A stretch of DNA of 64,000 nt from Alectoria sarmentosa (lineage: Eukaryota > Ascomycota > Lecanoromycetes > Lecanorales > Parmeliaceae), in the NCBI GenBank assembly GCA_009733775.1, contig WOGZ01000194.1, forward strand, positions 1 to 64,000, in the 5' to 3' direction. The notes under the pieces were generated by a model. It saw nothing but the letters and a program-made list of their open reading frames with translations. It searched no databases and had not been told where the DNA came from. Positions 1-11,299 of this stretch are shown here, piece by piece; the stretch's first letter is position 1; each line of letters opens with the position of its first letter. A program made the translations under genes and the position numbers.

Positions 1-480
1 CTGATGTAGGGACTTGCTTCCCTTTCTGGTACGGGAACCCAATTGGAATTTGAGAGATGTCGCCCTGATGTAGGGACTCGCTTCCCTTTCTGGTACGGGA
101 ACCCAATTGGAATTTGAGAGATGTCGCCCTGATGTAGGGACTCGCTTCCCTTTCTGGTACGGGAACCCAATTGAAATTTGGGAATTGTCGCCCTGATGTA
201 GGGACTTGTTCCCCTTTGTGGTACGGGAACATAATTGCTACAGTGATACGTTACGATGCCCTGATGTAGGGACTTTTTCCGCTTTGTAGTACGGGAAGCT
301 CAATAGAAATTTGAGAGATGTCGCCCTGATGTAGGGATTTGCTTCCCTTTCTGGTACGGGAACCCAATTGGAATTTGGGAATTGTCGCCCTGATGTAGGG
401 ACTTGTTCCCCTTTGTGGTATGGGAAGTTGCCCTAATGGAGGGACTTGTTCCCCTTTATGGTATGGGGAGCCCAATAGTA
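1..480. repeat. 64-bp tandem repeat array
   Basis: A unit beginning CTGATGTAGGGACT recurs at 1, 65, 129 and 193, an exact 64-bp period. Less regular copies continue to about 480. Each unit contains a CCCTTT segment, GGTACGGGAA and an AATT-rich spacer. Small frames are open through it on the minus strand but only because of the repetition; I see no gene. The array touches the left edge, so its full length is unknown. Confidence 0.9.
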
Positions 481-960
481 ATTTGGGATTTGACGCTTTG
501 ATCAGAGACGTGATCCCCTTTGTATGAGGAGCTCAATTCGAATAAGGATTTGTTTCTTTTGATGATACGGGAAATTACCCTGATGTAAAGATTTGTTCCC
601 CTTTATGATATGAGGAGCTCAATAGTAATTTGAAACTTGACGCCTTGATCAGAGGCGTGATCCCCTTTGTATAAGGAGTTCAATTCGAATAAGAATTTGT
701 TTCTCTTGATGATACGGGAAATTGCCCTGATGTAAGGATTTATTCCCCTTTATGATATGGGGAGCCCAATAATAATTTAGAACTTGACGCCCTGATCAGG
801 GGCGTGTTTTTGTATTGTTTTGAAAAACCCTTTAAGACTTGATCCTCTTGTTTGTGAGGAGCTCGATAATTTTGAAACTTTTTCCTCTTTTTATTATGGG
901 GAGCTCAATAAAAAGTAGGGATTTGTTTCTCTTTTTTGTCATGAGGAGCTCGTTGGATTC
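481..960. repeat. Degenerate continuation of the 64-bp array
   Basis: The same motifs (CCCCTTT, GATACGGGAA, GGAGCTCAAT, CCTGATC) persist with growing divergence and changing spacing, some blocks about 120 bp apart (for example near 495, 660 and 790). It looks like an older, decayed part of the left array. No gene is seen. Confidence 0.65.
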
Positions 961-1405
961 GGGACTTATGCGAATGTCCGATGGTATGGGACGGAATGCC
1001 CTGTGCGAAGGGACTTGTGGCCCGATGATATGGGACGAAATGCCCTGTGCGTAGGGGCTTATTGCCCGTGTGAAGGGATTGGATGCCCTGTGTGAAGGGA
1101 CTTGGTTCGATATTTTGTAGTTGTATTTGAAAAAGGATGGGATGTCCGATGGTCTGGGACGGAATGCCCTGTGCGAAGGGACTTGAAAGGATGGAATGTC
1201 CGATGGTATGGGACGGAATGCCCTGTACGAAGGGACTTGAAAGGATGGAATGTCCGATGGTCTGGGACGGAATGCCCTGTGCGAAGGGACTTGAAAGGAT
1301 GGAATGTCCGATGGTATGGGACGGAATGCCCTGTACGAAGGGACTTGAAAGGATGGAATGTCCGATGGTATGGGACGGAATGCCCTGTATGAAGGGACTT
1401 GGTTC
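961..1405. repeat. 54-bp tandem repeat array
   Basis: GGATGGAATGTCCGATGG recurs at about 1190, 1244, 1298 and 1352 (54-bp period), with a variant unit at 1137 and degenerate copies from 961. Copies alternate between GTCTGGGAC/GTGCGAAG and GTATGGGAC/GTACGAAG forms, suggesting duplication of a two-unit block. Because 54 is a multiple of 3, several frames on both strands stay open; these are by-products and not genes. Confidence 0.9.
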
Positions 1406-1423
1406 GATATTTTTTGTATTTGA

Positions 1424-1480
1424 ATTGCGACAGCCCAACTCGTCGGAAGTTACGAGCCAAAAAAAACGGGCTGTCGCAAT
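1424..1480. repeat. 13-bp perfect inverted repeat (hairpin)
   Basis: ATTGCGACAGCCC at 1424-1436 is matched by its exact reverse complement GGGCTGTCGCAAT at 1468-1480, leaving a 31-bp loop that includes an A-run. It lies exactly between the 54-bp array and the AT-rich island. It could be the end of a small inverted-repeat element or a structural boundary; no coding capacity. Confidence 0.75.
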
Positions 1481-2029
1481 GTAATAATGATATTTAGATC
1501 ATTATTAATAAGATATTCATATATGAAAAGTGCGAGAATAAATGTTATTCTTTTATCGCCACAAATCGGGCTCATAATTTATTAAAAGATATATAATGAA
1601 TATCATATGTGAGTTGATTAAGTATGTAAGAAACACGGGAAAATCGTGTTTTTAAGCTTATTCGCCAAGACAATGCCAAGACACGACTGATTTTAAAGCT
1701 GGTCTTAAAGCTAACCTTAAAGTTAATCTTAATACGTTACGCGAAAGACTAATTTTCAACAATTTATAATATTATTTAAAAAAGAAAATAATTCGTTTAA
1801 TAAGCGTAAAAATTTCAAGAAAGTTACTTTATCATTTCGAATAATAACATATTTAAATTAAATATATATTAATATATATATATTCGAATTTCATAATTTT
1901 TACATTATTAAAAAGCGCATATCGAATTATATAATTTACGAAATTATAAAGAAATTTTATTTTTAAAAAAATAAAAGATAAAAGATATAAGATTTTTATA
2001 TACAAATTTTTAATAAAAGCGCTCGAAAG

Positions 2030-2195
2030 TGTTACGAGCGTATTTTATTTAACTTTATCGCTTACTTAATTTTATCGATTTTAACGTGATTTAAAAACTT
2101 ATATATAAGTCTTTCTCTTTTATATATAATTTTCTAAACTTATTATTCTCGTTATATACACTTATATAATCTTAAATTTTATATTAATTTTAACA
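2030..2195. repeat. Left LTR (166 bp)
   Basis: Starts TGTTACGAGCG and ends ATTTTAACA. Aligned without gaps to 4748-4913; I count about 18 differences, all transitions (C/T or G/A), none transversions. Confidence 0.65.
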
Positions 2196-4747
2196 TTATA
2201 ATAAATTTTTTTTATATTTTCGATAAAGAGAATATACGAGTTTTTTACTTACTCGAAACAAGCGACCGAGTTTAATAAAGAATACGCTAAATTTTTCTAT
2301 TATATAAACATCTCACATTTATAAAATATTTATATCGTAATTTACATTATTTGAAAGAATATATATTAAAAATTTTACGTTCTTTATCACATTTAATTTT
2401 ATAAAAAAATAAGTTTTTTATATCAAATATAAGAAACTCTTCTTCGCTCGCATTATATTCACTTAACTTTATCGCTATTTCATTAACACTCGACGAAATT
2501 TAATGCTATCGAAAGAATAGTATTTAAAATATTTATATTTTTTACGATGATTCGATCGATTCAAAAACGAGTTTACTATCACCCCCGCAAGAAAATTATT
2601 AAAATAATAAAATTTATATCGAAATCTCAACACAATAACATTTATCTTCGTCACAAAAAGTATAACGTTTTATAAATTCGATTTAATAACACTTATCATT
2701 ATTAAAAATTCTGTTAAAGAAATTTATTTTTAACATTTTATTCGAAAATATCGAAATTTTTATATAATACATCATAACTTCTTTTTAAAAAACATTATAT
2801 TAACATTAAAATACGTTTCTTTATAACGACGATTATTTATATATTATAATCAACTTTATTTTATATACGAAGATTTATATATTTACTATTCGTCTCTTAA
2901 TTTATCACGATTATATATATCGCATATGCAACGCTCTTTTTCTGCTAAGAATCTCTATCAACGATTTCAGCAATTGAAAAATTAATCGAAAAATTAGTTT
3001 TTAAATTAAAAGTTACAAGATTAAAAATCGTTTGATAATATTATATTTTCTTTTTCGTCTTCGCTACGAGATCTTAAAACGCTGAAAATATATCGATTTC
3101 TTAAAACGTTAATTAAATTTGAGTAATTAATTAAATTAATGCTCAATTTTAAATTATCAAATTTATTTGTTTTTAATGAAAATAAATTCAAATTTAAGGA
3201 TTGAAAATTACGAATTTAAGATAAACTTCGTTTTAACAAAAATCATTATTTTATTAACGCATTTCAAATCAATTATGTTATATTACGATTTAATAAAAAA
3301 ACAAGCGAGCATATAATATTCAAACGTCGAAATTTTATTACAAATTTTTACAATATTACTTAAAACGTTTTAAATTAACTTAGCGATCTTTATAAAATAT
3401 TATTATATCTTTTATAAAAAATAAATGCTTATATTTATAAAAAACTTAAGTAAAAAGCGAAATAATTATTTTTTAAGTTTTATATAAAATTTATAAGATA
3501 TGTCGCTGAAAATTAATCGAAACGATAATTAATAAAATGTTTAAAAGATAACATTATTAAATAATTACGAAAGATATATATAATAATAAACATCGAATGA
3601 GATTGAACATTTGCATAGCATAAAAATTATTTAACACATATAAATTTTTATTAACGACTTAATTTGAAGAAAAAAGTTATTAAAAAATCGAATATATTCG
3701 CTAAATAATACGTTAAAACAAAACTTAAAATTATATATAAAAATCGTAATAAATACGTTATTATTTCTCGCTCTGATTTAGAAAAATATCGACGTTAAAA
3801 ACACAATCGTCAGCAAAATCACGATTACTCCGCAATTAAAAGCAGAGTTATATATTAATTAAATTTAATAACATTTAGCTTCGCTGAAAGACTTAATATC
3901 GTTAAAATAGCATATAATTTAACTTTAAAAATCTAAATTCGTAATTTTTAGCTATTATTATATGATAACATTAATAGTAAAAGAGATACGATATAACGCA
4001 TTCTCAGATTAATTAAATTAATATACGATTCGGCGAAATCTCGAATATGTTATTTTTAAGCGATTTGAATTTATTCGACGTTTAGAAAATGCGTTTAAAT
4101 TTCGTTTTTCGTTATCATCAAAGTCGATTACTCAGAGATTTATTATTTAACGACGATCACATATCGATTCAAACGAACACGCGATTCTTTTTATTTATAT
4201 TATAAACATTTGAAAAAGTCTCGTGACGGCATTTTAAAACTTCGTTATCGTTATTAATAAACTCGTTCAACATCACACGTGTGATATTTTATAAAAAAGA
4301 CTATTTAAATTATTATTAAAATATATGCGATATTTAAATAAAATTTAGGGTTTACGACTCGAAAGCGCTCGAATCAATCAAATTGCATCATTTGACGATT
4401 TCTTCTCTACTCGAAAATCAGATTTTATATGTTCACTTCATAATAAAATGCTCACATGATCACAACTTCTTCATTTCTTCATCGAATGTTTTTAAAATTG
4501 AAGCTTTATAACGTTATAATAGCGTATTCGCGACGAATAACTCGTTAAATCTCTGAAATAAATTATCGCCGTCGCCGTCGAAGAAGGACATTGTTGAAAC
4601 ATCAAAAAAGTTTTATTTTTATTGATTTTTTAGCATGCATAGCGAGCGTCTTTTATAATATTATATTATAATAATAACATTAATAGCAAAAAGAGCTTAT
4701 ATCGATTTATAACAATAAGGGTTATTATTACTCGAAAAGAGAAATAG

Positions 4748-4913
4748 TGTTATGAGCGTATTCTATTTAACTTTATCGTTTACTTAATTCTATCGACTTT
4801 AGCGTAATTTAAAAACTTATATATAAGTTTTTCTCTCTTATATATAGTTCTCTAAATTTATTATTCTCGTTATATACATTTATATAATCTCAGACTTTAT
4901 GCTAATTTTAACA
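4748..4913. repeat. Right LTR (166 bp)
   Basis: Starts TGTTATGAGCG and ends ATTTTAACA. Same length as the left copy with no indels, which argues for one insertion event followed by point mutation only. Confidence 0.65.
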
Positions 4914-6894
4914 AAAAAATTTAAAATCGTTATTCGAACGTTATTTAAAAAAGAAAGTTGAGTAAAAATTTAAATTAATTATATATATAAATTTAAGATA
5001 TTTTAGCTTAGTTTTCTTTTATTTTTTTATATAATAAAAAAATATATATATTTTAATACGTCGAAACGTTTCGCATTATAAAGAAAATAATAATTATAAA
5101 AATCGTAAACATAATTATTACTATTTAGCATTACTTTATTTATTTATTTATATTAAAAAACAATTTTTTATTAAAAAAATCGTTAAAAGACGACGAAAGA
5201 TAATAATAAAAATAATAAATTTTATAATAAAAATAGCGAGGGCAATAAAAATAAAAAAGACGACGACGATATATACGATAATTACTTTTATTAATAAATT
5301 TCTCGTATATGTTAATTAATGTTGTTTTATTTTTTCACGCGCGTAAAGCGTCGCGAATATCGTTATCGACGACGAAAATAAGACGCATATAATAAAAATA
5401 AATAAAAACTTAATATGCGTTAACGCAATCTTTTAAGCATTTATTATTTTTTTTCAATTAATGTATTTTAAACGATAAAAGAGAGAATAATAAAAAAAGA
5501 GACGACGATAATAAAAACAATTATTAATTTTATTAATTAAATATTTTTTTAAAGTAAATGCGAATGTTTATAAACGAGAATAATGAAAATTATTATAATA
5601 ATAATAATGATTATTAATTTCATTAATTAAGCATTTTTTAAAGTAATTTTTTATATTTATAAATAAAAAAACGATAAAAATAAATATAAAAATAAATATA
5701 AAAATAAATATAAAAATAATAATAGCGACAATAATAATTATATTTATAAATTAAAGTTTTCACAGTTTTAAGTTTTAATTTATAAAGAAAATAGTTATTA
5801 AAATTATAATAAAAACGAAAAGTATTTAATAACATTTTTTATTTTATTAATATACTTTTTACGAATTTTATCAATTTTCGTAATTAATTAAATAAGCTTA
5901 AATACTTTTTAAATGTTTATTATAAATAAAATTAATTAAGTTAAATAATTATAATTTTATTTAATTATTATTTTAATTAATATATATATTTCGTTATTAT
6001 TATAATATATAACTCGTTATCGCATTATTGCGATAATAAGAAATATAAATAAAGTAATAAATATTAAAAAAGATTTAACATTTACTTATTATTATTAATG
6101 TTAATATTAATGTTATTATTATTAAAAAATAAAAATAAAAATGAGACTTTAAATTTATTAATGCGATTTATAAATAATAATAATAATAAAATTATAATAA
6201 TTAATAAAGATAATAGCATTTCGTAATAGCGATAATAGCGCATCGCAATATAATTATAAAATGCTCGTATTTTATTAATTAAAACGATAATGTTTATAAT
6301 TACGTTATCGCGATTTTAGCATATAAATATATTAATATATTTAGAAAAATTTACGATAAATAACTTATATATATTAAAATAATAAACGTTAATTTAAATT
6401 ACGTTTAATTAATAATTAATAATATAAATAAATATAATAAATTCGTAAATATTTAATTATAATATATAATTATATTAAAGTTTAAAAATTGAAGTTTTTA
6501 AAAAAGTAAATAATTACAAAAGCGAAAGTATTTAAAATAACTTAATAAAATTCGCTAAAATCGTTTTTCAAATTGTGTATTATATAATTAAAGTATATTT
6601 TTACACATTTAATAAAAATCTTAAATATTCGTAATTTTTCTTTTTCTTTTAAATTATTATTAATTCGTTTTGCAATTTATCGATTGAAATTCGTTATTAC
6701 GTTAATAAATTTCATAATTATTTAATTATTACGTAACTTTATTAAAAAAAGTTTTTATTATTTTATATTAACTTTAACATTTATTATTAACGTTATTTAC
6801 GTTATAAATTATTAAAAAAGAAATTAATATATTAATAACTTTCATCGAATATAATTATAAAAAATAAATTTAATAAATATATATATTATTATAT

Positions 6895-7020
6895 ACGAAT
6901 TTTTATCGAATTTTTAAATATTTTATTATATATTATTATATATATTATTATATATATTATTATATATATTTTTATATATATTTTTATATATATTTTTATA
7001 ATATATATTATTATTACTTT
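6895..7020. repeat. A/T-only short tandem repeats
   Basis: Runs of TATTATATATAT and TATTTTTATATA with a period of about 13 bp fill this stretch near the right end of the AT island. Similar 12-bp AAATAAATATAA repeats occur at about 5675-5720. Simple-sequence DNA; no function can be inferred. Confidence 0.7.
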
Positions 7021-7421
7021 TTATATTTATATAAATATATATAATTAATATTTATTAATATTTTTTTTTAAAAATAAATTTTTATACGTTTTTTTAAAAA
7101 AAATTTAAAAATAACAATAAAAAATTAGAAAAATTAATTATAGTTAAATTATAATTTTTGTAATAAAAATTATAATTAAATTATAATTATTGAGAAAAAA
7201 AGTTTAATTTTCTGATTTTTATTATAAAGACTAATAAGCACATAGATTCAAATTCGGCAGAACTTGCCGTTGTCTTGGCACCGCGGCGTCAACGCGCTTA
7301 TTACACTAGCGTATTATATTCGCCTTAGATTCATCCGGATTTCAATTTGCTTGAAGTTGGTGACCACAAATCTATTCCCTCATTGTCATCGCTTACCTGG
7401 AATTTCGGCAATACCGCCATC

Positions 7422-9167
7422 ATGATGCACCCGGCGAGACAAGCATATGTGGAGGAGGATGATCCGGAGGTAAGCAGGCTTCCTTGCACTTCTTGTTGTC
7501 TCGGAAATGTTCATACGAGTATCCCAGAGCGCCGCGGGTCTCAAACTGGAGACCTCTGCTTGGGGAGATCATCAGGATGCCGACTGATGGAATGTCCCGG
7601 GTAAATAGGATACAGAAATGGGGGTGGACCTTGCGAACATACGTATGGAAAATCTTGACTGGGGAATTAAGCAAATGCTCACAAATGCGCAGCCCTCGAC
7701 CGGGATCACTATCTTCCTACTGCAGCTGCTGGTATCGCCCCAGAAAAAGCATCAGCCATACTCTCACAATTCTCCCGACGACGGCGGGCAGCTGCCATAG
7801 CTGTGCCAACAGACGATGGCAGGGTACGAGCACGGTTACGAGAGATGGCCGAGCCCATAACGCTCTTTGGGGAAGGACCTGGAGATAGAAGAGACAGATT
7901 AAGGGAGCTTCTGACGACACAAGCCGAACTTGATGCTGGAGAAGATGGCGAGGGCGACATTCAAATGCACGACGAGTCACAGGACGGTGCTCAGGGAGAG
8001 CAAGATGAAGAATTCTACACCGAGGGAATGCCGGAGTTGCTGGAAGCTCGAAAAATTATAGCTAGATATTCACTGCCAAGGGTAAGGGACAGGATTACAA
8101 ATCAAAAGCTGGAATCAACCATACCCCTACGTACGCATATCAAGCACCGAAAAGCTATCAGGGAGCGGCTCGCAAACTTCGAGCTCTTCGGTACCCAGAT
8201 CGCTGGTGATCGCCCTGTAAGCATTACTCGCTTCTCGCCCAATGGAGAGTTGATTGCTGCTGGAAATTGGTCAGGCGGGATAAAGCTTCTCGATGTGCCC
8301 AATCTGAATGAGAAAAGGACTTTGAGGGGACACACGGATCGAGTAGGAGGAATCAGTTGGTACCCAGACGCTACTCTACCAGGAAGCACTGTTTCGGAAG
8401 AAGCAGTCAACCTGGCCAGCAGCGGCGGAGAAGGCAGTATCCATCTTTGGAATCTAAAGCAAGACACTCCCATCTCTACTCTATCAGGCCACACGGCGCG
8501 AGTCTGTCGGGTCGAGTTCCACCCTTCCGGTCAGTACCTCGCGTCAGCCTCTTATGATACTACGTGGCGATTATGGGACGTTGCTACGACAACAGAGCTG
8601 TTACTACAAGAAGGTCATTCACGGGAAGTCTACGCGTTGAGCTTCAATACCGATGGAAGTCTGCTCGCCAGCGCAGGGCTTGACAGCATCGGCAGGATAT
8701 GGGACTTGCGCACTGGCAGGACAGTCATGATTCTCGATGGACACATCAAAGACATCTACGCTTTGGACTGGAGCTATGACGGACACAGAGTCTTGTCCGG
8801 AGCAGCGGATGGATGGGTCAAATGCTGGGACGTACGAATGGTGCGGCAAATCGGCCAAGTCGGAGCCCACAAGGGGAATGTCTCCGATATTCGGTGGTTC
8901 AAGGGTGAGGACTGCACTTTGGCTCCAGTGAAAGATGACAAGGGGGATCTTCAGCCGAAAAAGTCGGGGACGTTCTTCGTTTCCAGTGGCTTTGACAAGA
9001 ATGTCAACATTTTCTCCGCGGACGATTGGGCTCTGGCAAAGACGCTGAGTGGGCATTCGGGTAACGTTCTATCAGTCGATGTGTCGCGCTCTGGTCGGTG
9101 GATCGCGTCTTCCGGGCATGACAGAACTGTAAAGCTTTGGGGTTGTGATGATGGTGGCGGTGTGTAG
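7422..9167 (+). CDS. PRP4: U4/U6 small nuclear ribonucleoprotein PRP4
   Basis: WD40 spliceosomal protein that binds PRP3 in the U4/U6 snRNP and acts in the nucleus during tri-snRNP assembly. A first short exon at 7422-7469 encodes a start resembling PRP4 (MMHPARQAYVEEDDPE) and ends at a GTAAG donor. The main exon runs to 9167 and encodes a basic stretch, PTDDGRVRARLRE, then the SFM (splicing-factor motif) around residues 95-150, then seven WD repeats with typical GH...WD endings. The main exon opens at an AG near 7692 or 7725. Neither acceptor keeps frame with the first exon (both need one extra base), so a small middle exon or a sequence indel lies between 7470 and 7725. Product assignment is firm; the 5' structure is not. 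Confidence 0.9.
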
Positions 9168-10607
9168 ACCACTAAGCTTTTGGCCCAGCTTTGTATGATA
9201 CCCCCGTTCAAGACTCGAGCGGACCAGAGAAAATGGTTATCAATCAAGAGTAAAACAAAACATGTCTCGGGCTTTGGGAGAACCCCTAATGAATATGCCC
9301 AGTCTACGATTCTTCCAGAATGTCCGTAACATTGTTGGACTGTGCTGAGACGCCGTTCTCTGAGCCCCAACTACAAAATCAACAATCGGATTCTTCGCGG
9401 CTCATTCCTCCATTTGGTACCAATTCTCCCACCGCGAGACACAAGACTACCATCAATGAAAACAAAACGATAATTGCTTTTCCATCGAAGAAGACCTCCG
9501 ATCAGATTAATGCTACATCTAACAAACGCTTAAATATGTCCATCTGCAAAGACCGTGCCCGAAATCACCGTCAAACTTGAAGATCCAATAGATGAAACAT
9601 TGCCGAATTCAACGGAAGGATGAGGCTTGACGAACGAGTTGAAGAAGAGAGGAAAGTTTTGGAGCAAAAGGAACCGCTAAGTGTAGAAGATATGAAGGTG
9701 AGCATCCTGCACTGATTAGGATTTTGAATCTATGATGGCCTGATTCCAAGGAAAATCTTCTGGTTAGCTTCTCTTTGTGTACTCCACGGCTTTGGCTCCA
9801 TTCTCTTACCACTATAGAATGACCTCTCCCAAGACCAAGCAAAATGCTCGCACCTGCAGAAGGAATGGAATGCAAGCGAGGGCGTCCATGTCGCATCGCC
9901 AGTCTCTTGTCTCTGACGGCCTGCCGACCAATCTTCGGTCCACATGATGGTGGTATAACGAGCGTCGATACTCACACACATCATACTCTTCGAAACGCAG
10001 ATTTCTAACCGAAGCTTCGGTATACTTAGGACTCGGGTCCCCTGACCTTCGCTCTACCAATTTTCACAACGAAATCTCAGTGTGCTGCATCCCTGCGATA
10101 TAAGAGCATTGCAATCAAGTACAAGTGTTTTCTCCTGCGGGCTCAGCCAATAGGAGTGTTTCGTCAGAGCCGGCGACAACGGTGCTAGGACCGTAGCCGT
10201 TATAGCCCCAAGCAAGCCTTTTGACGTAGACGTGGGACAGTACCACTCTCCTCGGTCATTGAAGCCCCGGAAGCAACCGAAACAGGGTCTCTTTTCTCTG
10301 GGTTGATACAGTTGAGTCTTGCCTCGTCCGTCAGATGCGACCCGTGTAAAGCGGTTGTCGAAGTGGTTGCCATCCTGAAACTGATCTGGTCTCAAGTCAA
10401 TATTTTCCAATCTGGCGACCATTCCTGATCAAAGCCTGTGAGAGCCGGCCTGACTCTTGTAAGAGTAGCCTCTAATAGCAGCCAGTTTGGAACATTTGGA
10501 CCATCTGGCCCATTTGTTTTAACTCCTTCAAGATTCCAACACTCTTGTAGACATCCAATTTTGGTCGATGTCCTTGGAGACTTATTGGATACGGCCATTC
10601 ATCAAAC
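9168..10607. other. Intergenic, no supported gene
   Basis: Only short frames occur on either strand. A minus-strand frame at 10054-10422 (122 codons) has no recognisable motif and no consistent splice partner. The stretch 9168-9600 holds the PRP4 3' flank. Confidence 0.5.
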
Positions 10608-11299
10608 TCAATACCGCTGATATGCGTGGCTAAGGTTTCCAATCCCGCCGCTGGCACTCGAGTTGACCGTCGTTCCGTTCTTGTCGACTCCAACCAGACC
10701 GACCGATCCTATCCCAGCGATTATAGCACGGTCGAAAGCAGATCCCCAACTGTAGATGACGATATTAAGCATGCCGTGAGCGCCTGCGTGACCCACACCG
10801 CCACCAAATCTATACCGTTGCCTCGTCAACATACAATAATCTAATAGCTCTTTCCCTCTATTCGCAATGTCAGCCCATGCTCCGCTGTCGGTGGTAAACC
10901 CGCCCATAGGGTCTGATTGGACCAATAGGGCGATCTTGCATTCGCCTATGTACGGTATGTCAACTAGGTACTATTTGCCTGACGATGGTTCAGAGATCTT
11001 GGCGTACCATTATGCCACACCTCGGGTAGATGAACCCTATGTCTCCATTGGTTGATGGTAAACCGACCTCTGACGCCGAAGAATGGGAGGAGAAAGCCAT
11101 GGTCATCGTCATCGATTCTGAAGATGCCTCCGCTGCGACGTCCGGAGCCCCCATATAGAAGAGTGACGCAGGCGGCGTAGCTGGGTTGGCCGTAGATGTC
11201 GCGTTCACAGAAGTCTCCGGGGGACCCTGCGGCTGCTGGGAACATGTGGATGAGAAAAACGGCAACTCGGAAGAAGTAGATGGACGAAAGAAAGATCAT
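10608..11299 (-). CDS. Small secreted protein, unrecognised fungal family
   Basis: Two exons: 11299-11008 and 10945-10608, joined across a 62-bp intron (GTACGCC...ACATAG) that restores frame exactly; predicted length 209 aa. The N-terminus MIFLSSIYFFRVAVFLIHM is hydrophobic and ends near AAAGS, a plausible signal peptide. The mature part has a CERDIYGQPSYAACVTLLYGG segment, IDDDDHGFLLPFFG, HRVHLPEVWHN, then across the splice ECKIALL, AWADIANRG and a Gly-rich GGGVGHAGAHG stretch. The general pattern (Cys-spaced, DCxxLL-like, VDLPxxWxN-like, C-terminal SWG) resembles uncharacterised secreted ascomycete proteins as I recall them. No catalytic motif is evident. The intron breaks the frame in a way that hides the gene from simple frame scans. 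It lies convergent with PRP4 and in line with the dynein gene. Confidence 0.65.

Larger units (their letters stand above)
2030..4913. mobile_element. RIP-decayed small LTR retroelement
   Basis: Two 166-bp direct repeats, each starting TGTTA and ending TAACA (inverted pentamer ends as in many LTRs), flank 2552 bp of AT-rich DNA. The flanks are GAAAG on the left and AAAAA on the right, compatible with a 5-bp target duplication after G-to-A change. No reverse transcriptase, integrase or gag frame survives, and the internal length is short, so it may have been non-autonomous or deleted. Family cannot be assigned. Confidence 0.6.
1482..7235. other. AT-rich, gene-free island with RIP-like composition
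   Basis: Base composition changes abruptly at about 1482 and returns to normal at about 7235. In between, A+T dominates, TA steps are very common, CA/TG steps are scarce, yet CG steps persist. That pattern is what repeat-induced point mutation (C to T in CpA) leaves in Pezizomycotina. No frame longer than about 65 codons exists and none has gene-like composition. One LTR-like repeat pair is recognisable within it; the rest is unassignable. Confidence 0.85.

Noticed and set aside
905..1484. Frames of 90-177 codons on both strands over the tandem arrays
   Set aside because: They exist only because the repeat period is a codon multiple; the same DNA is open in several frames and the text is pure repeat.
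5638..5835. 65-codon Tyr/Lys/Asn-rich frame in the AT island
   Set aside because: Composition is that of random A/T sequence with tandem repeats; no start context or homology.
1660..7285. Similar words TGCCAAGACA near 1675 and its complement near 7270, as possible ends of one large element
   Set aside because: Match is about 10 bp in normal-composition DNA near the island borders; too short to claim terminal inverted repeats.
10020..10065. tRNA-like segment on the minus strand (TGGTAGAGCG then GGGTCC-like)
   Set aside because: No T-loop GGTTCGA at the right distance and no acceptor stem can be formed.
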